Shown here: positions 8,869 to 18,153 of the stretch, piece after piece
Position numbering within the stretch: the first letter of the stretch is position 1
Layout of the letters: each line of letters starts with the position of its first letter
NCBI RefSeq assembly: GCF_023516595.1
Contig: NZ_JAMGBG010000013.1
Coordinates: forward strand, 1-64,000
Source: Streptomyces neyagawaensis
Lineage (GTDB): Bacteria; Actinomycetota; Actinomycetes; Streptomycetales; Streptomycetaceae
DNA: 64,000 bases
Reading direction: 5' to 3'
Notes under the pieces: model-generated
Database searches by the model: none
Seen by the model: the letters and a program-made list of their open reading frames with translations, nothing else
Told to the model about the DNA's origin: nothing
Program-made: the position numbers and the translations under genes

Positions 8869-10053
8869 GTGGACGTGCTCGACATCCTGCTGATGCTGGT
8901 GATCCTGGCCTACGCGGCGTCCGGTTACCGTCGCGGCCTGGTCGCGGGATGTGTGTCCCTCGCCGGTTTCGTGGGCGGCGCGGTGGTGGGCGTCTGGATG
9001 CTGCCGTGGATGATGGAGCTGGTGGAGCCGGGCACCCCCGCGGCGACGGTCACGGCGGTGCTGACCGTGCTGGTGCCGGGTGTGATCGGGCACGAGCTGG
9101 CGGGCCGACTGGCGCTGCGGCTGCGCCGGGAGATAGACCGCAGCCCGCTGCGCGTGGCCGACGGCATAGGCGGGGCGGCGGCCAACTCGATCGCCGTGCT
9201 CATCGTGGCGTGGGTGGCCGCGAGCGTCCTCGGCGCGTCCTCGTCGCCGCTGGTGACCAACTCGATCCGCAACTCCGCGCTGCTGGGCGCCGTGCAGACC
9301 ACCATGCCGGACACCACTCCGACCTGGTTCTCCAACGCCACGTCCGCGCTGACCGAGGCGGGCTTCCCCCAGGTCTTCAACCCGTTCGAGAACGAGGCGA
9401 CGGCCGAGGTCGCCAAGCCCTCCGGGGACAACGTGACGGCCGCGGCGACGAACGCCGCCAAGCGCAGCACGGTCAAGATCGAGGGCGTCGCGGGGACACA
9501 GGGCCGCGAGGGCAGCGGCTTCGTCTACGCGCGCGAGCACGTGATGACGAACGCGCACGTGGTGGCGGGCATCGACGACCCGAGTGTGCGGGTGGGCGGC
9601 GTGGGCCGGGCGTTCGAGGGTCGGGTCGTGCTCTTCGACCCGGAGAAGGATGTCGCGGTGCTCTATGTGCCGGGTCTGGAGGCGCCGGTCCTCCGCTTCG
9701 ACGACACCGCCTCGCGGGGTGACGCGGCGGTCGTCGCCGGTTACCCGGAGGACGGCGGGCTCGACCTCCAGGCGGCCACGGTCGCCAGCCGTATCGACGC
9801 GACCGGCCGGAACATCTACAACACGGACGCGGTCACCCGCGAGATCTACTCGATCCGCTCCACCGTCCGCCCCGGCAACTCCGGCGGCCCCCTCCTCACC
9901 ACCGAGGGCCAGGTCTACGGCGTCGTCTTCGCCCGCTCCACGTCCGACGCGGAGACGGGGTACGTCCTGACGGTCGACGAGGTCGCCCCCGAGGCGAACA
10001 GCGCGGCGAACGCGACGAAGGCGGTGGACACCGGGGAACTCGTGACGTCCTAG
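8869..10053 (+). CDS. MarP-like membrane serine protease (CvpA + trypsin fold)
   Basis: 394 residues. The N-terminal 160 residues hold about four membrane helices of the CvpA/colicin V production type. They are followed by an extracytoplasmic trypsin-like domain with all three catalytic residues: His230 in TNAHVVAG, Asp261 in EKDVAVL and Ser338 in PGNSGGP. This architecture is that of mycobacterial MarP (Rv3671c), which is needed for acid and oxidative stress survival and cleaves a peptidoglycan hydrolase. The divergent PGRP amidase is therefore an interesting neighbour, although a functional link is only inference. GTG 8869 is chosen because a GAGAGAGG purine run precedes it and the membrane segment begins immediately. 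Confidence 0.92.
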   Translation: MDVLDILLMLVILAYAASGYRRGLVAGCVSLAGFVGGAVVGVWMLPWMMELVEPGTPAATVTAVLTVLVPGVIGHELAGRLALRLRREIDRSPLRVADGIGGAAANSIAVLIVAWVAASVLGASSSPLVTNSIRNSALLGAVQTTMPDTTPTWFSNATSALTEAGFPQVFNPFENEATAEVAKPSGDNVTAAATNAAKRSTVKIEGVAGTQGREGSGFVYAREHVMTNAHVVAGIDDPSVRVGGVGRAFEGRVVLFDPEKDVAVLYVPGLEAPVLRFDDTASRGDAAVVAGYPEDGGLDLQAATVASRIDATGRNIYNTDAVTREIYSIRSTVRPGNSGGPLLTTEGQVYGVVFARSTSDAETGYVLTVDEVAPEANSAANATKAVDTGELVTS

Positions 10054-10145
10054 GGGCGGTTTCCCGCCGTCATGCGCGGCGCACGGTGGCACGACCCTGT
10101 GACGCCGGATCAGGGCGGTGGCATGCCGTCGGCGTGGGCGTCGCC

Positions 10146-10170
10146 GTGACGTCACGTCACGTCACGTCAG
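10146..10170. repeat. pentanucleotide run GTCAC
   Basis: Five consecutive GTSAS units (GTGAC, three GTCAC, GTCAG). The run supplies the stop codon of the GNAT gene on the minus strand (TCA at 10167-10169), so slippage here would alter that protein's C-terminus. Confidence 0.6.
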
Positions 10171-10655
10171 AGGTGAACGCCCATCAGCACGTCGTCCACG
10201 TAGGCCCCGTCGAGCAGGAACTCCTCGGGCAGGACGCCCTCCACCACGAACCCCTCGGACTCGTACAGCTTCCTGGCCGGGGTGTTGTGGCCGAGGACCC
10301 GCAGGGTGAGCCGCCGGGCGCCCCGACTGCGCGCCTCCTCCAGCGCGGCCCGCACCAGCGCCCGCCCCACCCCGGCCCCGCGCGCCTCTTCCGCCACGGC
10401 GAGCCCCTGGATCTGGCGGACATGCGCGTTGCAGTCCAGCGAGGTGGGCCGGCCCAGTCGGAGGTAGCCGACCACGTCGCCGCCGAGTTCCGCGACGAGA
10501 TGGTCCCCGGGGCCGAACCGGTCGTCGAAGAACGGCTTGTACGGCTGCCGGGGGCGTTCCTGCACCGAGTGCAGCGTCGACCACGTGGCCCGGTCGAGCC
10601 GGGCGAGCGCGTCCTCGTCGTCGGAGGTCGCGACCCGTATGAAGGGTAGCGGCAT
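10167..10655 (-). CDS. GNAT-family N-acetyltransferase
   Basis: 162 residues, one complete GNAT domain. Motif A for acetyl-CoA binding is seen as QIQGLAVAEEARGAGVGRAL (Q/R-x-x-G-x-G/A form) around residues 81-100, and the C-terminal strand region NTPARKLYESEGFVVEG is typical. The acceptor is unknown. ATG 10655 is the first start that leaves a normal N-terminal beta strand (FIRVATSDDEDAL); the much longer open frame upstream is antisense to the next gene. It converges on the membrane protease gene. Confidence 0.88.
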   Translation of the reverse strand: MPLPFIRVATSDDEDALARLDRATWSTLHSVQERPRQPYKPFFDDRFGPGDHLVAELGGDVVGYLRLGRPTSLDCNAHVRQIQGLAVAEEARGAGVGRALVRAALEEARSRGARRLTLRVLGHNTPARKLYESEGFVVEGVLPEEFLLDGAYVDDVLMGVHL

Positions 10656-10772
10656 ACGGACAACTGTACGGGGGCGCACGGCGACAGCCCCGCGGCACGG
10701 ATCGGGAGGTCGTACGGCGGGCCGCGGGGGCCCGCTCCGTTGATTCGCCGTACGAGGGGCAGAATGGGAGGC

Positions 10773-11696
10773 ATGGACACAGACGCGCCGGTGGCGCCCG
10801 GTTCCCGTGTGGTGATCGCCGGGGCGTCCGGCCTGATCGGTTCGGCCTTGTCCCGGTCCCTCACCGCCGACGGGTACGAGGTGCGCCGACTCGTGCGGCG
10901 TGCGCCGCGCTCGGCGGAGGAGGTCCGCTGGGACCCGGACGCCCAGCAGGTCGACGCGGCCGGACTGGAGGGGTGCGCGGCCCTCGTGAACCTCGCGGGC
11001 GCTGGAGTCGCCTCGCGCCGCTGGACCGACGCGTACAAGGAGACGATTCGGCGCAGCCGGGTGCTCGGCACGAAGGTGCTCGCCGAGGCCGTCGCCTCCC
11101 TCGACGCACCGCCGAGCGTCTTCGTGGCCGGCAGCGCGATCGGGTTCTACGGCGACACGGGCGACCGAGTCGTGGACGAGTCGGCGCCGGCGGGGACGGG
11201 GTTCCTGCCGTCGGTGTGCGTGGAGTGGGAGGCCGCGGCGAAGCCCGCGGCGGACGCCGGGGTACGGACGGTGTTCGCGCGGACCGGGCTGGTCGTGGCG
11301 CGCGGCGGGGGCGCGTGGGGGCCGCTGTTCCCGCTGTTCAAGGCCGGAGTGGGCGGACGGATGGGCGACGGGCGGCAGTACTGGAGCTTCATCTCCCTCC
11401 ATGACGAGGTCGCCGCGCTGCGCCACCTCATGGAGACGCCGTCGCTGTCCGGGCCGTTCAATCTGACGGCGCCGAACCCGAGGACCAACGGGGAGATCAC
11501 GGCGGCGATGGGCAGGGTGCTGCGCAGGCCCACGCTCCTCCCCGTGCCCGCGGCCGCCCTCCGGCTCGCCCTCGGCGGGGTCTCGTCCGATGTCCTCGGC
11601 AGTACGCGCGCCGTACCGACCCGGCTCCTGGAGTCGGGCTTCGAGTTCACGCACCCCGACATCGAGGCGGCGATCCGCGCGGCCGAGACGGACTGA
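10773..11696 (+). CDS. TIGR01777-family epimerase-fold protein
   Basis: 307 residues. The N-terminal Rossmann motif VVIAGASGLIGSAL is followed by the family's RLVRR and the long Trp-containing segment EEVRWDPDAQQVD, which marks the TIGR01777/SDR39U1 group of NAD-binding proteins of unknown substrate. The C-terminal DUF1731-like region contains GPFNLTAPNPRTN and ends near ATRAVPTRLLESGFEF-type sequence. GGGAGG ends 2 bases before ATG 10773. It is divergent from the GNAT gene with a short shared region. Confidence 0.9.
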   Translation: MDTDAPVAPGSRVVIAGASGLIGSALSRSLTADGYEVRRLVRRAPRSAEEVRWDPDAQQVDAAGLEGCAALVNLAGAGVASRRWTDAYKETIRRSRVLGTKVLAEAVASLDAPPSVFVAGSAIGFYGDTGDRVVDESAPAGTGFLPSVCVEWEAAAKPAADAGVRTVFARTGLVVARGGGAWGPLFPLFKAGVGGRMGDGRQYWSFISLHDEVAALRHLMETPSLSGPFNLTAPNPRTNGEITAAMGRVLRRPTLLPVPAAALRLALGGVSSDVLGSTRAVPTRLLESGFEFTHPDIEAAIRAAETD

Positions 11697-12096
11697 GGCA
11701 CCGCCGACCGCGGCGGCGACGCCCGGCGCCCGACCGCCCCCAGCACGGAGCGGGAGGTGCCCGGCCGCCTCTGGACAGGCCGGGTCGTGCGCAGCGCCCC
11801 TGGACAGACCGGGTTGTTGACCGGCGCCCCCGGGCGGACCGGGGCGTGCCCGGCGCTCTCCAGGGCTCACCAGGGGCGCGGGAGCCGCGCCACAAGCCCC
11901 AGCCCTCCCGCGAGCGCCCCGCACCCACCACCGGGCCGAGCCGGTGGGTGTGGGACCACGGTGGCGTCGCGGGGACGCCGGGCGCACGCACCTTCCGGCC
12001 ATGCCCCCGTGCGAGGGTCACGCGCGACTTCCCCGGTCAGCACCGAAAGCCGCACCCTCGTCCCGAACTCAGGTATTCCAGAAGGCGGTTGAGGGC
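11697..12096. other. 400-bp gap with degenerate repeats
   Basis: Three imperfect copies of a roughly 30-bp unit (CTGGACAGGCCGGGTCGTG and variants) lie between about 11764 and 11850. They are followed by a degenerate trace of the dispersed element (CCAGGGGCGCGGGAGC) near 11870 and a hairpin CACCCACC/GGTGGGTG at about 11929-11951. No convincing gene is seen; open frames here have no ribosome site. Confidence 0.5.
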
Positions 12097-13545
12097 ATGA
12101 CGTCCCCAGCAGCCGCGCGACCTCGGGAGGGGCACGTGCTTGAGTCGGTGTACCAATCGACGTACTCAGCGGACACGGAGACCGTGGACGTCATCGTCGT
12201 CGGAGCCGGCGTGGCCGGCCTCGCCGCGGCCGGACATCTGACCAGGGCGGGTCTGACGACCACCGTCCTGGAGGCCGCGCCCGCCATCGGCGGCCGGATG
12301 TCGACCGAGAAGATCGACGGCTTCCGCCTCGACCGCACCGCCCAGTTGCTCTCCACGTCCTACCCCGAACTGCGCCGCACGCCGGGCCTGGACACCCTGC
12401 CCCTGCGCCCGTTCGCCCCGGGCGTCCTGCTGTACGCCGACGGCCACCACCACCGGGCCGGCGCCACCCCGCCCCTACGGAGCGCAAGGGGCGCACTCAC
12501 AGCCGCGCGCGCCCTCGCAAGCGCCCCCAGGTTGCCGCGGAACGGAGGCCGCGCACAGGGCCGCCTCCAGGGCCGGCCGGCGGGTGTCCGGCCGGGCCGG
12601 CTGGGTGCCCCCGCCGACCAGTCCCGGCTGGCCATGGCGCTGGCCCGGCTCGCCGCGACCGCGCCGGAACGGCTCGCCACCCGCCCCGAGCTCCCGATCG
12701 CCGAGGCCCTCGCGACCCGCGGCTTCCCGACCCGGACGATCGACGGCTTCGTACGGCCCCTGCTGGCCGCCCTGCTCGCGGACCCGGCCCTGGGGACCTC
12801 CAGCCGCTGTGCCGATCTGGCCCTGCATGCCTTCGCGACGGGCCGGTTGTGTCTGCCGGAGGGCGGGGCGGACACCCTCCCGGAGCTGCTCGCTGCGGCC
12901 CTGCCGCCGGGCACCGTCCGTACCGGGGTCAGGGCCACCGCGATCAGCACGACCTCGGTGACGACGGCCGACCACGGTGAACTCCCCTGCCGCGCCGTGG
13001 TCCTCGCCACGGACGCCCGGTCCGCGGCCGAGCTGCTGCCGGGGCTGCGCGTACCGGACTTCCACCCGGTGACCGTGCTGCACCACGCCACCGACGAACC
13101 CCCGTCGGGCGACGGGGCACTGCTGCTCGACGCGGACCGCGGCGGGCCCGTCTCGCACACGGCGGTCATCAGCCAGGTCGACCCGACCCGGGCCCCGGCG
13201 GGCCGTGCCCTCATCACCTCCACGGTGCTCGGCACACCGCCGGAGGCGGCCCATCTGGACGCCACGGTCCGCGCCCAACTGGCCCGGCTGTACCGCACGT
13301 CCACAGCCCGGTGGGAGCTGCTGGCGGTCCATCACGAGCCCGAGGCCGTGCCCGCGATGCCCGCGCCGCACGACCTGCGGCGCCCGGTGCGGCTGTTGGC
13401 CGGTCTGTACGTCTGCGGCGACCACCGCGACACCAGCACCGTCCAGGGCGCCCTCCACTCCGCCCGCCGGGCCGCCCACGCCGTCCTCACGGACCTGGAC
13501 GCCCACCCGACCCCCATGGAGGAGGCACTCGAGACGGCCGCCTGA
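12097..13545 (+). CDS. FAD-dependent amine oxidase/desaturase-like oxidoreductase
   Basis: 482 residues. The FAD-binding dinucleotide motif VIVVGAGVAGLAAAGHL is at about residues 31-47, and the second signature EAAPAIGGRMSTEKIDGFRLD follows. The C-terminus has the family's closing flavin-contact segment GLYVCGDHRDTSTVQGAL and ends in a helix with A-rich sequence. Similar proteins include phytoene desaturases and protoporphyrinogen-oxidase-like enzymes; I cannot assign the substrate. ATG 12097 is used; GTG 12136 is an alternative. A perfect hairpin separates it from the convergent regulator. Confidence 0.85.
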   Translation: MTSPAAARPREGHVLESVYQSTYSADTETVDVIVVGAGVAGLAAAGHLTRAGLTTTVLEAAPAIGGRMSTEKIDGFRLDRTAQLLSTSYPELRRTPGLDTLPLRPFAPGVLLYADGHHHRAGATPPLRSARGALTAARALASAPRLPRNGGRAQGRLQGRPAGVRPGRLGAPADQSRLAMALARLAATAPERLATRPELPIAEALATRGFPTRTIDGFVRPLLAALLADPALGTSSRCADLALHAFATGRLCLPEGGADTLPELLAAALPPGTVRTGVRATAISTTSVTTADHGELPCRAVVLATDARSAAELLPGLRVPDFHPVTVLHHATDEPPSGDGALLLDADRGGPVSHTAVISQVDPTRAPAGRALITSTVLGTPPEAAHLDATVRAQLARLYRTSTARWELLAVHHEPEAVPAMPAPHDLRRPVRLLAGLYVCGDHRDTSTVQGALHSARRAAHAVLTDLDAHPTPMEEALETAA

Positions 13546-13558
13546 CGAGGCACGGCGA

Positions 13559-13587
13559 GGGGCGCCCGGATGGCCTCCGGGCGCCCC
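13559..13587. terminator. bidirectional terminator hairpin
   Basis: Perfect 11-bp stem GGGGCGCCCGG/CCGGGCGCCCC with a 7-base loop, placed between two convergent genes. There is no U-tract, which is common in Streptomyces. Confidence 0.7.
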
Positions 13588-13620
13588 TGAGCGTGCGGCA
13601 CACGGGCCGCCGCGCACCCC

Positions 13621-15060
13621 CTATCCCAGGGCGGCCACCTTGTCCCGGTAGCCCCTCACCGGGGCGGCGTCCCGGTACGGCTCCAGACGGCGCTCGAAGT
13701 CGCGGACGTACTCCACGGCGCGCACCGAGCGCATCTCCGCGGCCTGCCCGGCGGCCTCCGCGCCCAACTGGCAGGCCTGGTCCAGCTCGCCGAGCCCGAG
13801 GCGGGCGGAGGCGAGCACCACCCGGCAGAAGAGGCGGCTGCGGGCGAAGGCGGGTGCCCGCAGTTGCAGCGACCGCTCGGCGTGCTGGGCGGCGGCGCGG
13901 TACTGCTGGAGGTCGCGGTGGCTGTGCCCGAACTCGTCGGCGAGCTGGGCCTCGTCGAAGAAGCGCGCCCAGTAGGGGACCTCGTCGCCGGGGCGGGCGG
14001 CCTCCAGGGCCCGTTCGGCGCGGACCAGCGCGGCCGTGGAGGCCCGTACCTCGCCGAGGACCGCGTGTCCGCGGGCCTCGACGGCGTGCAGCAGCGACTG
14101 CACGACCGGCGGCACGGCGGACCCGACACCCTGCTGGGCGACGCGCGCGAGCTGCACGGCCTCCCGTCCGTGCCCCAGGTAGACCGCCTGACGGCTCATC
14201 GTGATGAGGACGTACGCCCCGTACGCCCGGTCGCCCGCCGCCTGCGCCAGGCGCAGCGCCTGCACGAAGTACCGCTGGGCGAGCCCGTGGGCGCCGATGT
14301 CGTACGAGGTCCAGCCGGCGAGCCGGGTGAGGTCGGCGGCGGCCGCGAAGAGCCGCCGGCCGACCTGTTCGCCGTAGGCGCCGCGCAGCATCGGCTCGGC
14401 CTCGTGCTCCAGGTAGCGCACGAGGGCCTGGCGGGCGTGGCCGCCGCCGTAGGCGTTGTCGAGGGCGCGGAAGAGTTCGCCGACCGAGCGGAGGGCGGCG
14501 ATGTCCCCGGAGGTGACCCTCTGGCCGGGGCCCCGCTCGGTCTGGCTGCGCTGCCGGGGGACGGCCGGGCGGCCCTGCGGGGGAACGCGGGTGGCGGCCG
14601 GGTCGCCCCGGCCCACCCGGTCGTCGGCGCGGCCGATCAGCCAGTCCCGGCTGGGGACGACGAGTCCGGCCGGGGTGAAGGCGATCTTCCGCAGTTCGGC
14701 GTGGCTGCCGGAGTCCTTGCGCCACAGACCGCTGACGATGTCGATGGCCTCCTCGGGGGTCGCGGCGAACTCCAGCCCCGCGTACACGGGGGCGCAGGCG
14801 TCGAGACCGAGGTCCTGTGCGGTGAGCCTGCGGCCGAGGCGGCGGGTGAACACCTCGGCGATGAGCGCGGGCGTGGTGCCCCTCGGCTGCTGGCCTCGCA
14901 GCCAGCGGGTGACCGACGTCTTGTCGTATCTGAGGTCGAGGCCGTGTTCGAGACCGAGCTGGTCCACACGACGCGCTAGTCCCGCGTTGGAGAACCCCGC
15001 TTCTGCGATGAGGGCGGCGAGCTGGCGGTTGGGGGTGCGCTGCGCGGGTCGTTCCGTCAT
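13621..15060 (-). CDS. TPR-like transcriptional regulator with N-terminal HTH
   Basis: 479 residues. The N-terminal 80 residues form a lambda-repressor-like helix-turn-helix (LAALIAEAGFSNAGLARRVDQ, KTSVTRWLRGQQP). The long C-terminal part (about 180-470) is Ala/Leu-rich helical pairs such as YFVQALRLAQAAGDRAYGAY and HAERSLQLRAPAFARSR, as in TPR-containing developmental regulators of Streptomyces (NsdA-like type). ATG 15060 is chosen because GGAG lies 12 bases upstream and the HTH begins at once; the frame is open further upstream but without a better site. It is divergent from lipB. Its target is unknown. Confidence 0.85.
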   Translation of the reverse strand: MTERPAQRTPNRQLAALIAEAGFSNAGLARRVDQLGLEHGLDLRYDKTSVTRWLRGQQPRGTTPALIAEVFTRRLGRRLTAQDLGLDACAPVYAGLEFAATPEEAIDIVSGLWRKDSGSHAELRKIAFTPAGLVVPSRDWLIGRADDRVGRGDPAATRVPPQGRPAVPRQRSQTERGPGQRVTSGDIAALRSVGELFRALDNAYGGGHARQALVRYLEHEAEPMLRGAYGEQVGRRLFAAAADLTRLAGWTSYDIGAHGLAQRYFVQALRLAQAAGDRAYGAYVLITMSRQAVYLGHGREAVQLARVAQQGVGSAVPPVVQSLLHAVEARGHAVLGEVRASTAALVRAERALEAARPGDEVPYWARFFDEAQLADEFGHSHRDLQQYRAAAQHAERSLQLRAPAFARSRLFCRVVLASARLGLGELDQACQLGAEAAGQAAEMRSVRAVEYVRDFERRLEPYRDAAPVRGYRDKVAALG

Positions 15061-15391
15061 CTGCGGTGCGGTCTCCTGCCTTCCGGGTGTCGGCGCGGTG
15101 CCCGGATTGCCTGGTGAGAAGCCTTTGCGGCCTTGTGAACGGCGTGAATGTAGCGGAGAGTAAGCACCCGATCGCACACTTCCGCGTCGGTTCATCCGAT
15201 CGTGTGAGGATTGACTGCATGGCTGACGGGCGGGGGCGCGGCGTACGCCGGCGGTCGTCACCGTGCGCCGGTGCGACGGCCGTCGAACATCGCGCGGTCC
15301 TACGGTCGTACAGTGGCGTGGGCGCGTCACGCGCCTGACAGAGCTATCGCGGTACCGCCGCACGGCCGTACCGCCGAGGGAGGCGCTTGCC

Positions 15392-16183
15392 GTGAGTGGG
15401 TTGCGGTTCGTCCGCATGGGGTTCGGCACGGAGGCCGTCGAGTACCAGGAGGCCTGGGACGAGCAGCGCCGGGTGCACGCGGCGCGCTTCGTCGACGAGG
15501 TCCCCGACACCGTGCTGCTCCTGGAGCACCCGCCCGTCTACACGGCCGGCCGGCGCACGGCCGACAACGAGCGCCCCCTGGACGGCACGCCCGTCATCGA
15601 CGTGGACCGCGGCGGCAAGATCACCTGGCACGGGCCGGGCCAGCTCGTCGGGTACCCGATCCAGAAGCTGCCGCGCCCGGTGGACGTCGTGGCCCATGTG
15701 CGCCGCCTGGAGGAGGCCCTGATCCGCACGTGCGCCGAGTTCGGCGTGGAGACGACACGGGTGGAGGGCCGCAGCGGGGTGTGGGTGCTGGGCGACCCCG
15801 TCGAGCAGCGGCTCGGCGGCCTCTCCCTGGACCTCGACCCCCGGATGCACGACGACGAGTTCGACCCCCGGCTGAACGGTCCCGAGTACGCGCCGTCCAA
15901 CGCGGGGCAGCGGCGCGAGGACCGCAAGATCGCGGCGATCGGGATCCGGGTGGCGAAGGGCGTGACGATGCACGGCTTCGCGCTGAACGTGAACCCCGAC
16001 AACCGATGGTTCGACCGGATCATCCCCTGCGGGATCCGCGACGCGGGCGTCGCGTCCCTCGCGACGGAGGTGGGCCGCGACATCACCATCGCCGAGGTTC
16101 TCCCCGTCGCCGAGAAGCACCTGCGCGACGTACTGGAGAACGCCGACCTCCAGCCGAGGGTCGTGGAACGCGCGTCGGCGTGA
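15392..16183 (+). CDS. lipB: octanoyl-[ACP]:protein octanoyltransferase
   Basis: 263 residues. It moves octanoyl from acyl carrier protein to the lipoyl-domain lysine, the first step of endogenous lipoylation. Family motifs are [17 protein letters not shown] (about residues 71-87), the catalytic Lys in [10 protein letters not shown] and the catalytic Cys in IIPCGI. GTG 15392 is selected by GGGAGG 8 bases upstream; the in-frame start at 15263 would add a non-homologous tail. It is followed in the same direction by lipA after 132 bp, so the pair probably forms one pathway unit. Confidence 0.96.
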   Translation: MSGLRFVRMGFGTEAVEYQEAWDEQRRVHAARFVDEVPDTVLLLEHPPVYTAGRRTADNERPLDGTPVIDVDRGGKITWHGPGQLVGYPIQKLPRPVDVVAHVRRLEEALIRTCAEFGVETTRVEGRSGVWVLGDPVEQRLGGLSLDLDPRMHDDEFDPRLNGPEYAPSNAGQRREDRKIAAIGIRVAKGVTMHGFALNVNPDNRWFDRIIPCGIRDAGVASLATEVGRDITIAEVLPVAEKHLRDVLENADLQPRVVERASA

Positions 16184-16315
16184 GGTCCCGGCGGACCGGG
16201 AGCCCGCCGCCCGGGGAATGCGACCCGAGAGCCGAAGGTTGCCCACCTCGGGGAGCGACAACAGCACGGGCGTACCCTGGGGTGCGCCGAAGAATCGAAG
16301 CTACAGGGAGCCGAT

Positions 16316-17281
16316 GTGTCCGCAGTCTCACCCGACGGACGCAAGATGCTGCGCCTGGAGGTCCGCAACAGCCAGACCCCCATCGAGCGCAAGCCCGAGT
16401 GGATCAAGACCCGGGCGAAAATGGGTCCCGAGTACACCGCGATGCAGAAGCTCGTGAAGAGCGAGGGCTTGCACACGGTCTGCCAGGAAGCCGGCTGTCC
16501 CAACATCTACGAGTGCTGGGAGGACCGCGAGGCGACCTTCCTCATCGGCGGTGACCAGTGCACCCGCCGCTGCGACTTCTGCCAGATCGACACCGGCAAG
16601 CCCGAGGCTCTCGACCGTGACGAGCCCCGCCGCGTCGGCGAGTCCGTGGTCACCATGGACCTGAACTACGCCACCATCACCGGCGTCGCGCGCGACGACC
16701 TTCCCGACGGCGGCGCCTGGCTGTACGCGGAGACGGTCCGCCAGATCCACCAGCAGACCGCCGGCCGCGAGGGCGGCCACACCAAGGTCGAGCTGCTCGC
16801 CCCGGACTTCAACGCCGTACCGGAGCTGCTCCAGGAGGTCTTCGCCTCCCGCCCCGAGGTCTTCGCGCACAACGTCGAGACCGTCCCCCGCATCTTCAAG
16901 CGCATCCGCCCCGGCTTCCGCTACGAGCGCTCCCTGAAGGTCATCACCGAGGCCCGCGACTACGGCCTGGTCACCAAGTCCAACCTGATCCTCGGCATGG
17001 GCGAGACCCGCGAGGAGGTCAGCGAGGCGCTCAAGCAGCTGCACGACGCGGGCTGCGAGCTGGTGACCATCACCCAGTACCTGCGGCCGAGCGTCCGGCA
17101 CCACCCCGTGGAGCGCTGGGTCAAGCCGCACGAGTTCGTGGAGCTGAAGGAGGAGGCCGAGGAGATCGGCTTCTCCGGTGTGATGTCCGGCCCGCTGGTC
17201 CGCTCCTCGTACCGCGCCGGTCGGCTGTACCAGATGGCGGTCGAGAAGCGCGGCACCTACGTCGCGTCGCAGGCCGTCTGA
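16316..17281 (+). CDS. lipA: lipoyl synthase, radical SAM
   Basis: 321 residues, normal length. It inserts two sulfurs into protein-bound octanoyl groups. The N-terminal auxiliary cluster ligands [12 protein letters not shown] and the radical-SAM triad CTRRCDFC are both intact, and the C-terminal RSSYRAG carries the conserved Ser that ligates the auxiliary cluster. GTG 16316 has AGGGAG 5 bases upstream. Its products would be the 2-oxoacid dehydrogenase E2 (sucB end of this window) and glycine cleavage H protein. Confidence 0.98.
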   Translation: MSAVSPDGRKMLRLEVRNSQTPIERKPEWIKTRAKMGPEYTAMQKLVKSEGLHTVCQEAGCPNIYECWEDREATFLIGGDQCTRRCDFCQIDTGKPEALDRDEPRRVGESVVTMDLNYATITGVARDDLPDGGAWLYAETVRQIHQQTAGREGGHTKVELLAPDFNAVPELLQEVFASRPEVFAHNVETVPRIFKRIRPGFRYERSLKVITEARDYGLVTKSNLILGMGETREEVSEALKQLHDAGCELVTITQYLRPSVRHHPVERWVKPHEFVELKEEAEEIGFSGVMSGPLVRSSYRAGRLYQMAVEKRGTYVASQAV

Positions 17282-17466
17282 CCGTCCCCTCTCGGCCGCC
17301 GTCCGACCGTCCCGCTCGACCCCGGGGGCTCGGTTCCGAGCCCCCGGAGGCCGTCTCCCGGCGGCGAGGCGCCGACACATGATGCGGCCAGTCGAGTGGC
17401 ACGGAGTGCCAGGCAAACGTGTGAATCTGAGCACAAGAACCTACTGGCCAGTAATGGCCGATTGCG

Positions 17467-17512
17467 CGCGGCCCTGACCGTTCTCCCAGATGGGGGCACT
17501 GTCAGGGCCGCG
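17467..17512 (+). other. perfect 12-bp stem-loop in the lipA downstream gap
   Basis: CGCGGCCCTGAC (17467-17478) pairs exactly with GTCAGGGCCGCG (17501-17512) around a 22-base loop that can itself fold through CTCCC/GGGGG. A 10-bp palindrome ACTGGCCAGT lies just upstream at 17443-17452. No U-tract follows. It could be a terminator for lipA or a structured leader of the small gene at 17653. Confidence 0.6.
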
Positions 17513-17562
17513 TTGAGGTTTGAGTGCCGCAAATCCAGGCTTCATGGGCGTTTGACCGGTCG

Positions 17563-17578
17563 GTCACGCCCTGGTAAC
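17563..17578 (+). promoter_or_regulatory. GTCAC-n6-GTAAC direct repeat, candidate OmpR-family site
   Basis: Two GTnAC half-sites are spaced exactly 11 bp apart, 75-90 bp before the small gene at 17653. This pattern is shared by GlnR (first half of its box) and MtrA sites in Streptomyces. No GAAAC half is seen, so MtrA is the likelier of the two, by inference. Confidence 0.4.
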
Positions 17579-17652
17579 ACCAATCAGTGACCCTGGTTTC
17601 ACACCCGGTACAGATCCGCCCCGTGCACCCGATCCCTAGGGGGGACCACATC

Positions 17653-17856
17653 ATGCAGGCCGTGCCCGTTCGCGCCACCGCGATTCCGTCGTTCACCGAT
17701 GCACTCCGTGCCGTGGAGTCCCTGCTCCTCAGCAGCGGCCAGCGCACCGCCCGCCGCAACGCCTGGACCTCCGTCCTGGAGGACCGCCGCCGCGCCAAGG
17801 ACCGTGTCGAGGCCGAGCGCGTCCTCGAGGCCGCCGTCTCCACGCGCACCTCGTGA
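17653..17856 (+). CDS. small conserved hypothetical protein, 67 residues
   Basis: Encodes a short, mostly helical protein beginning MQAVPVRATAIPSFTDALR with a basic, Arg-rich middle (SGQRTARRNAW) and an amphipathic C-terminal helix (DRRRAKDRVEAERVLEAA). No signal peptide or cysteines. The start is well supported: a G-rich GGGGGGA site sits 8-10 bases before ATG. I recall close relatives in other Streptomyces genomes but know no function. It has an elaborate upstream region (stem-loop and GTnAC pair). Confidence 0.75.
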   Translation: MQAVPVRATAIPSFTDALRAVESLLLSSGQRTARRNAWTSVLEDRRRAKDRVEAERVLEAAVSTRTS

Positions 17857-18153
17857 CGCTCCACGGCTGACGCACCACCCCGGCCACCCACGGCCCCGTG
17901 AGCGGGGGACGAGCCGACCGCCCGAAGGCTCGACCGCGATCCGCACCGCGACCGCTCAGGCGCCGCACAGCGACCGCCGCTCAGGTGCCGCACCGTGGCC
18001 GCCGAGGCTGCACACCGTGGCCGCTCCCGCACGACCCCGCACCACCGAGGCACCGCCGCCGCCCGGCGCCGCTCCCCCCGCGTCGTCGCCGGTCACCGGA
18101 CCCCACCGGCACCGCCGTCGTCCTCGCTTCCCCGGACACGTAGACTTCGTGCC
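17857..18153. other. 297-bp gap, no gene seen
   Basis: Pro/Arg-coding open frames run through here on the plus strand, but they have no ribosome site and low-complexity composition. Promoter elements for the DUF4191 gene are probably near 18110-18150 but I cannot fix them. Confidence 0.4.

Noticed and set aside
15263..15391. Longer start for lipB
   Set aside because: Adds 43 residues unlike the family; GTG 15392 has a clear GGGAGG site.
17396..17590. 64-codon frame between lipA and the small gene
   Set aside because: Runs through the stem-loop, no ribosome site, no recognised motif.
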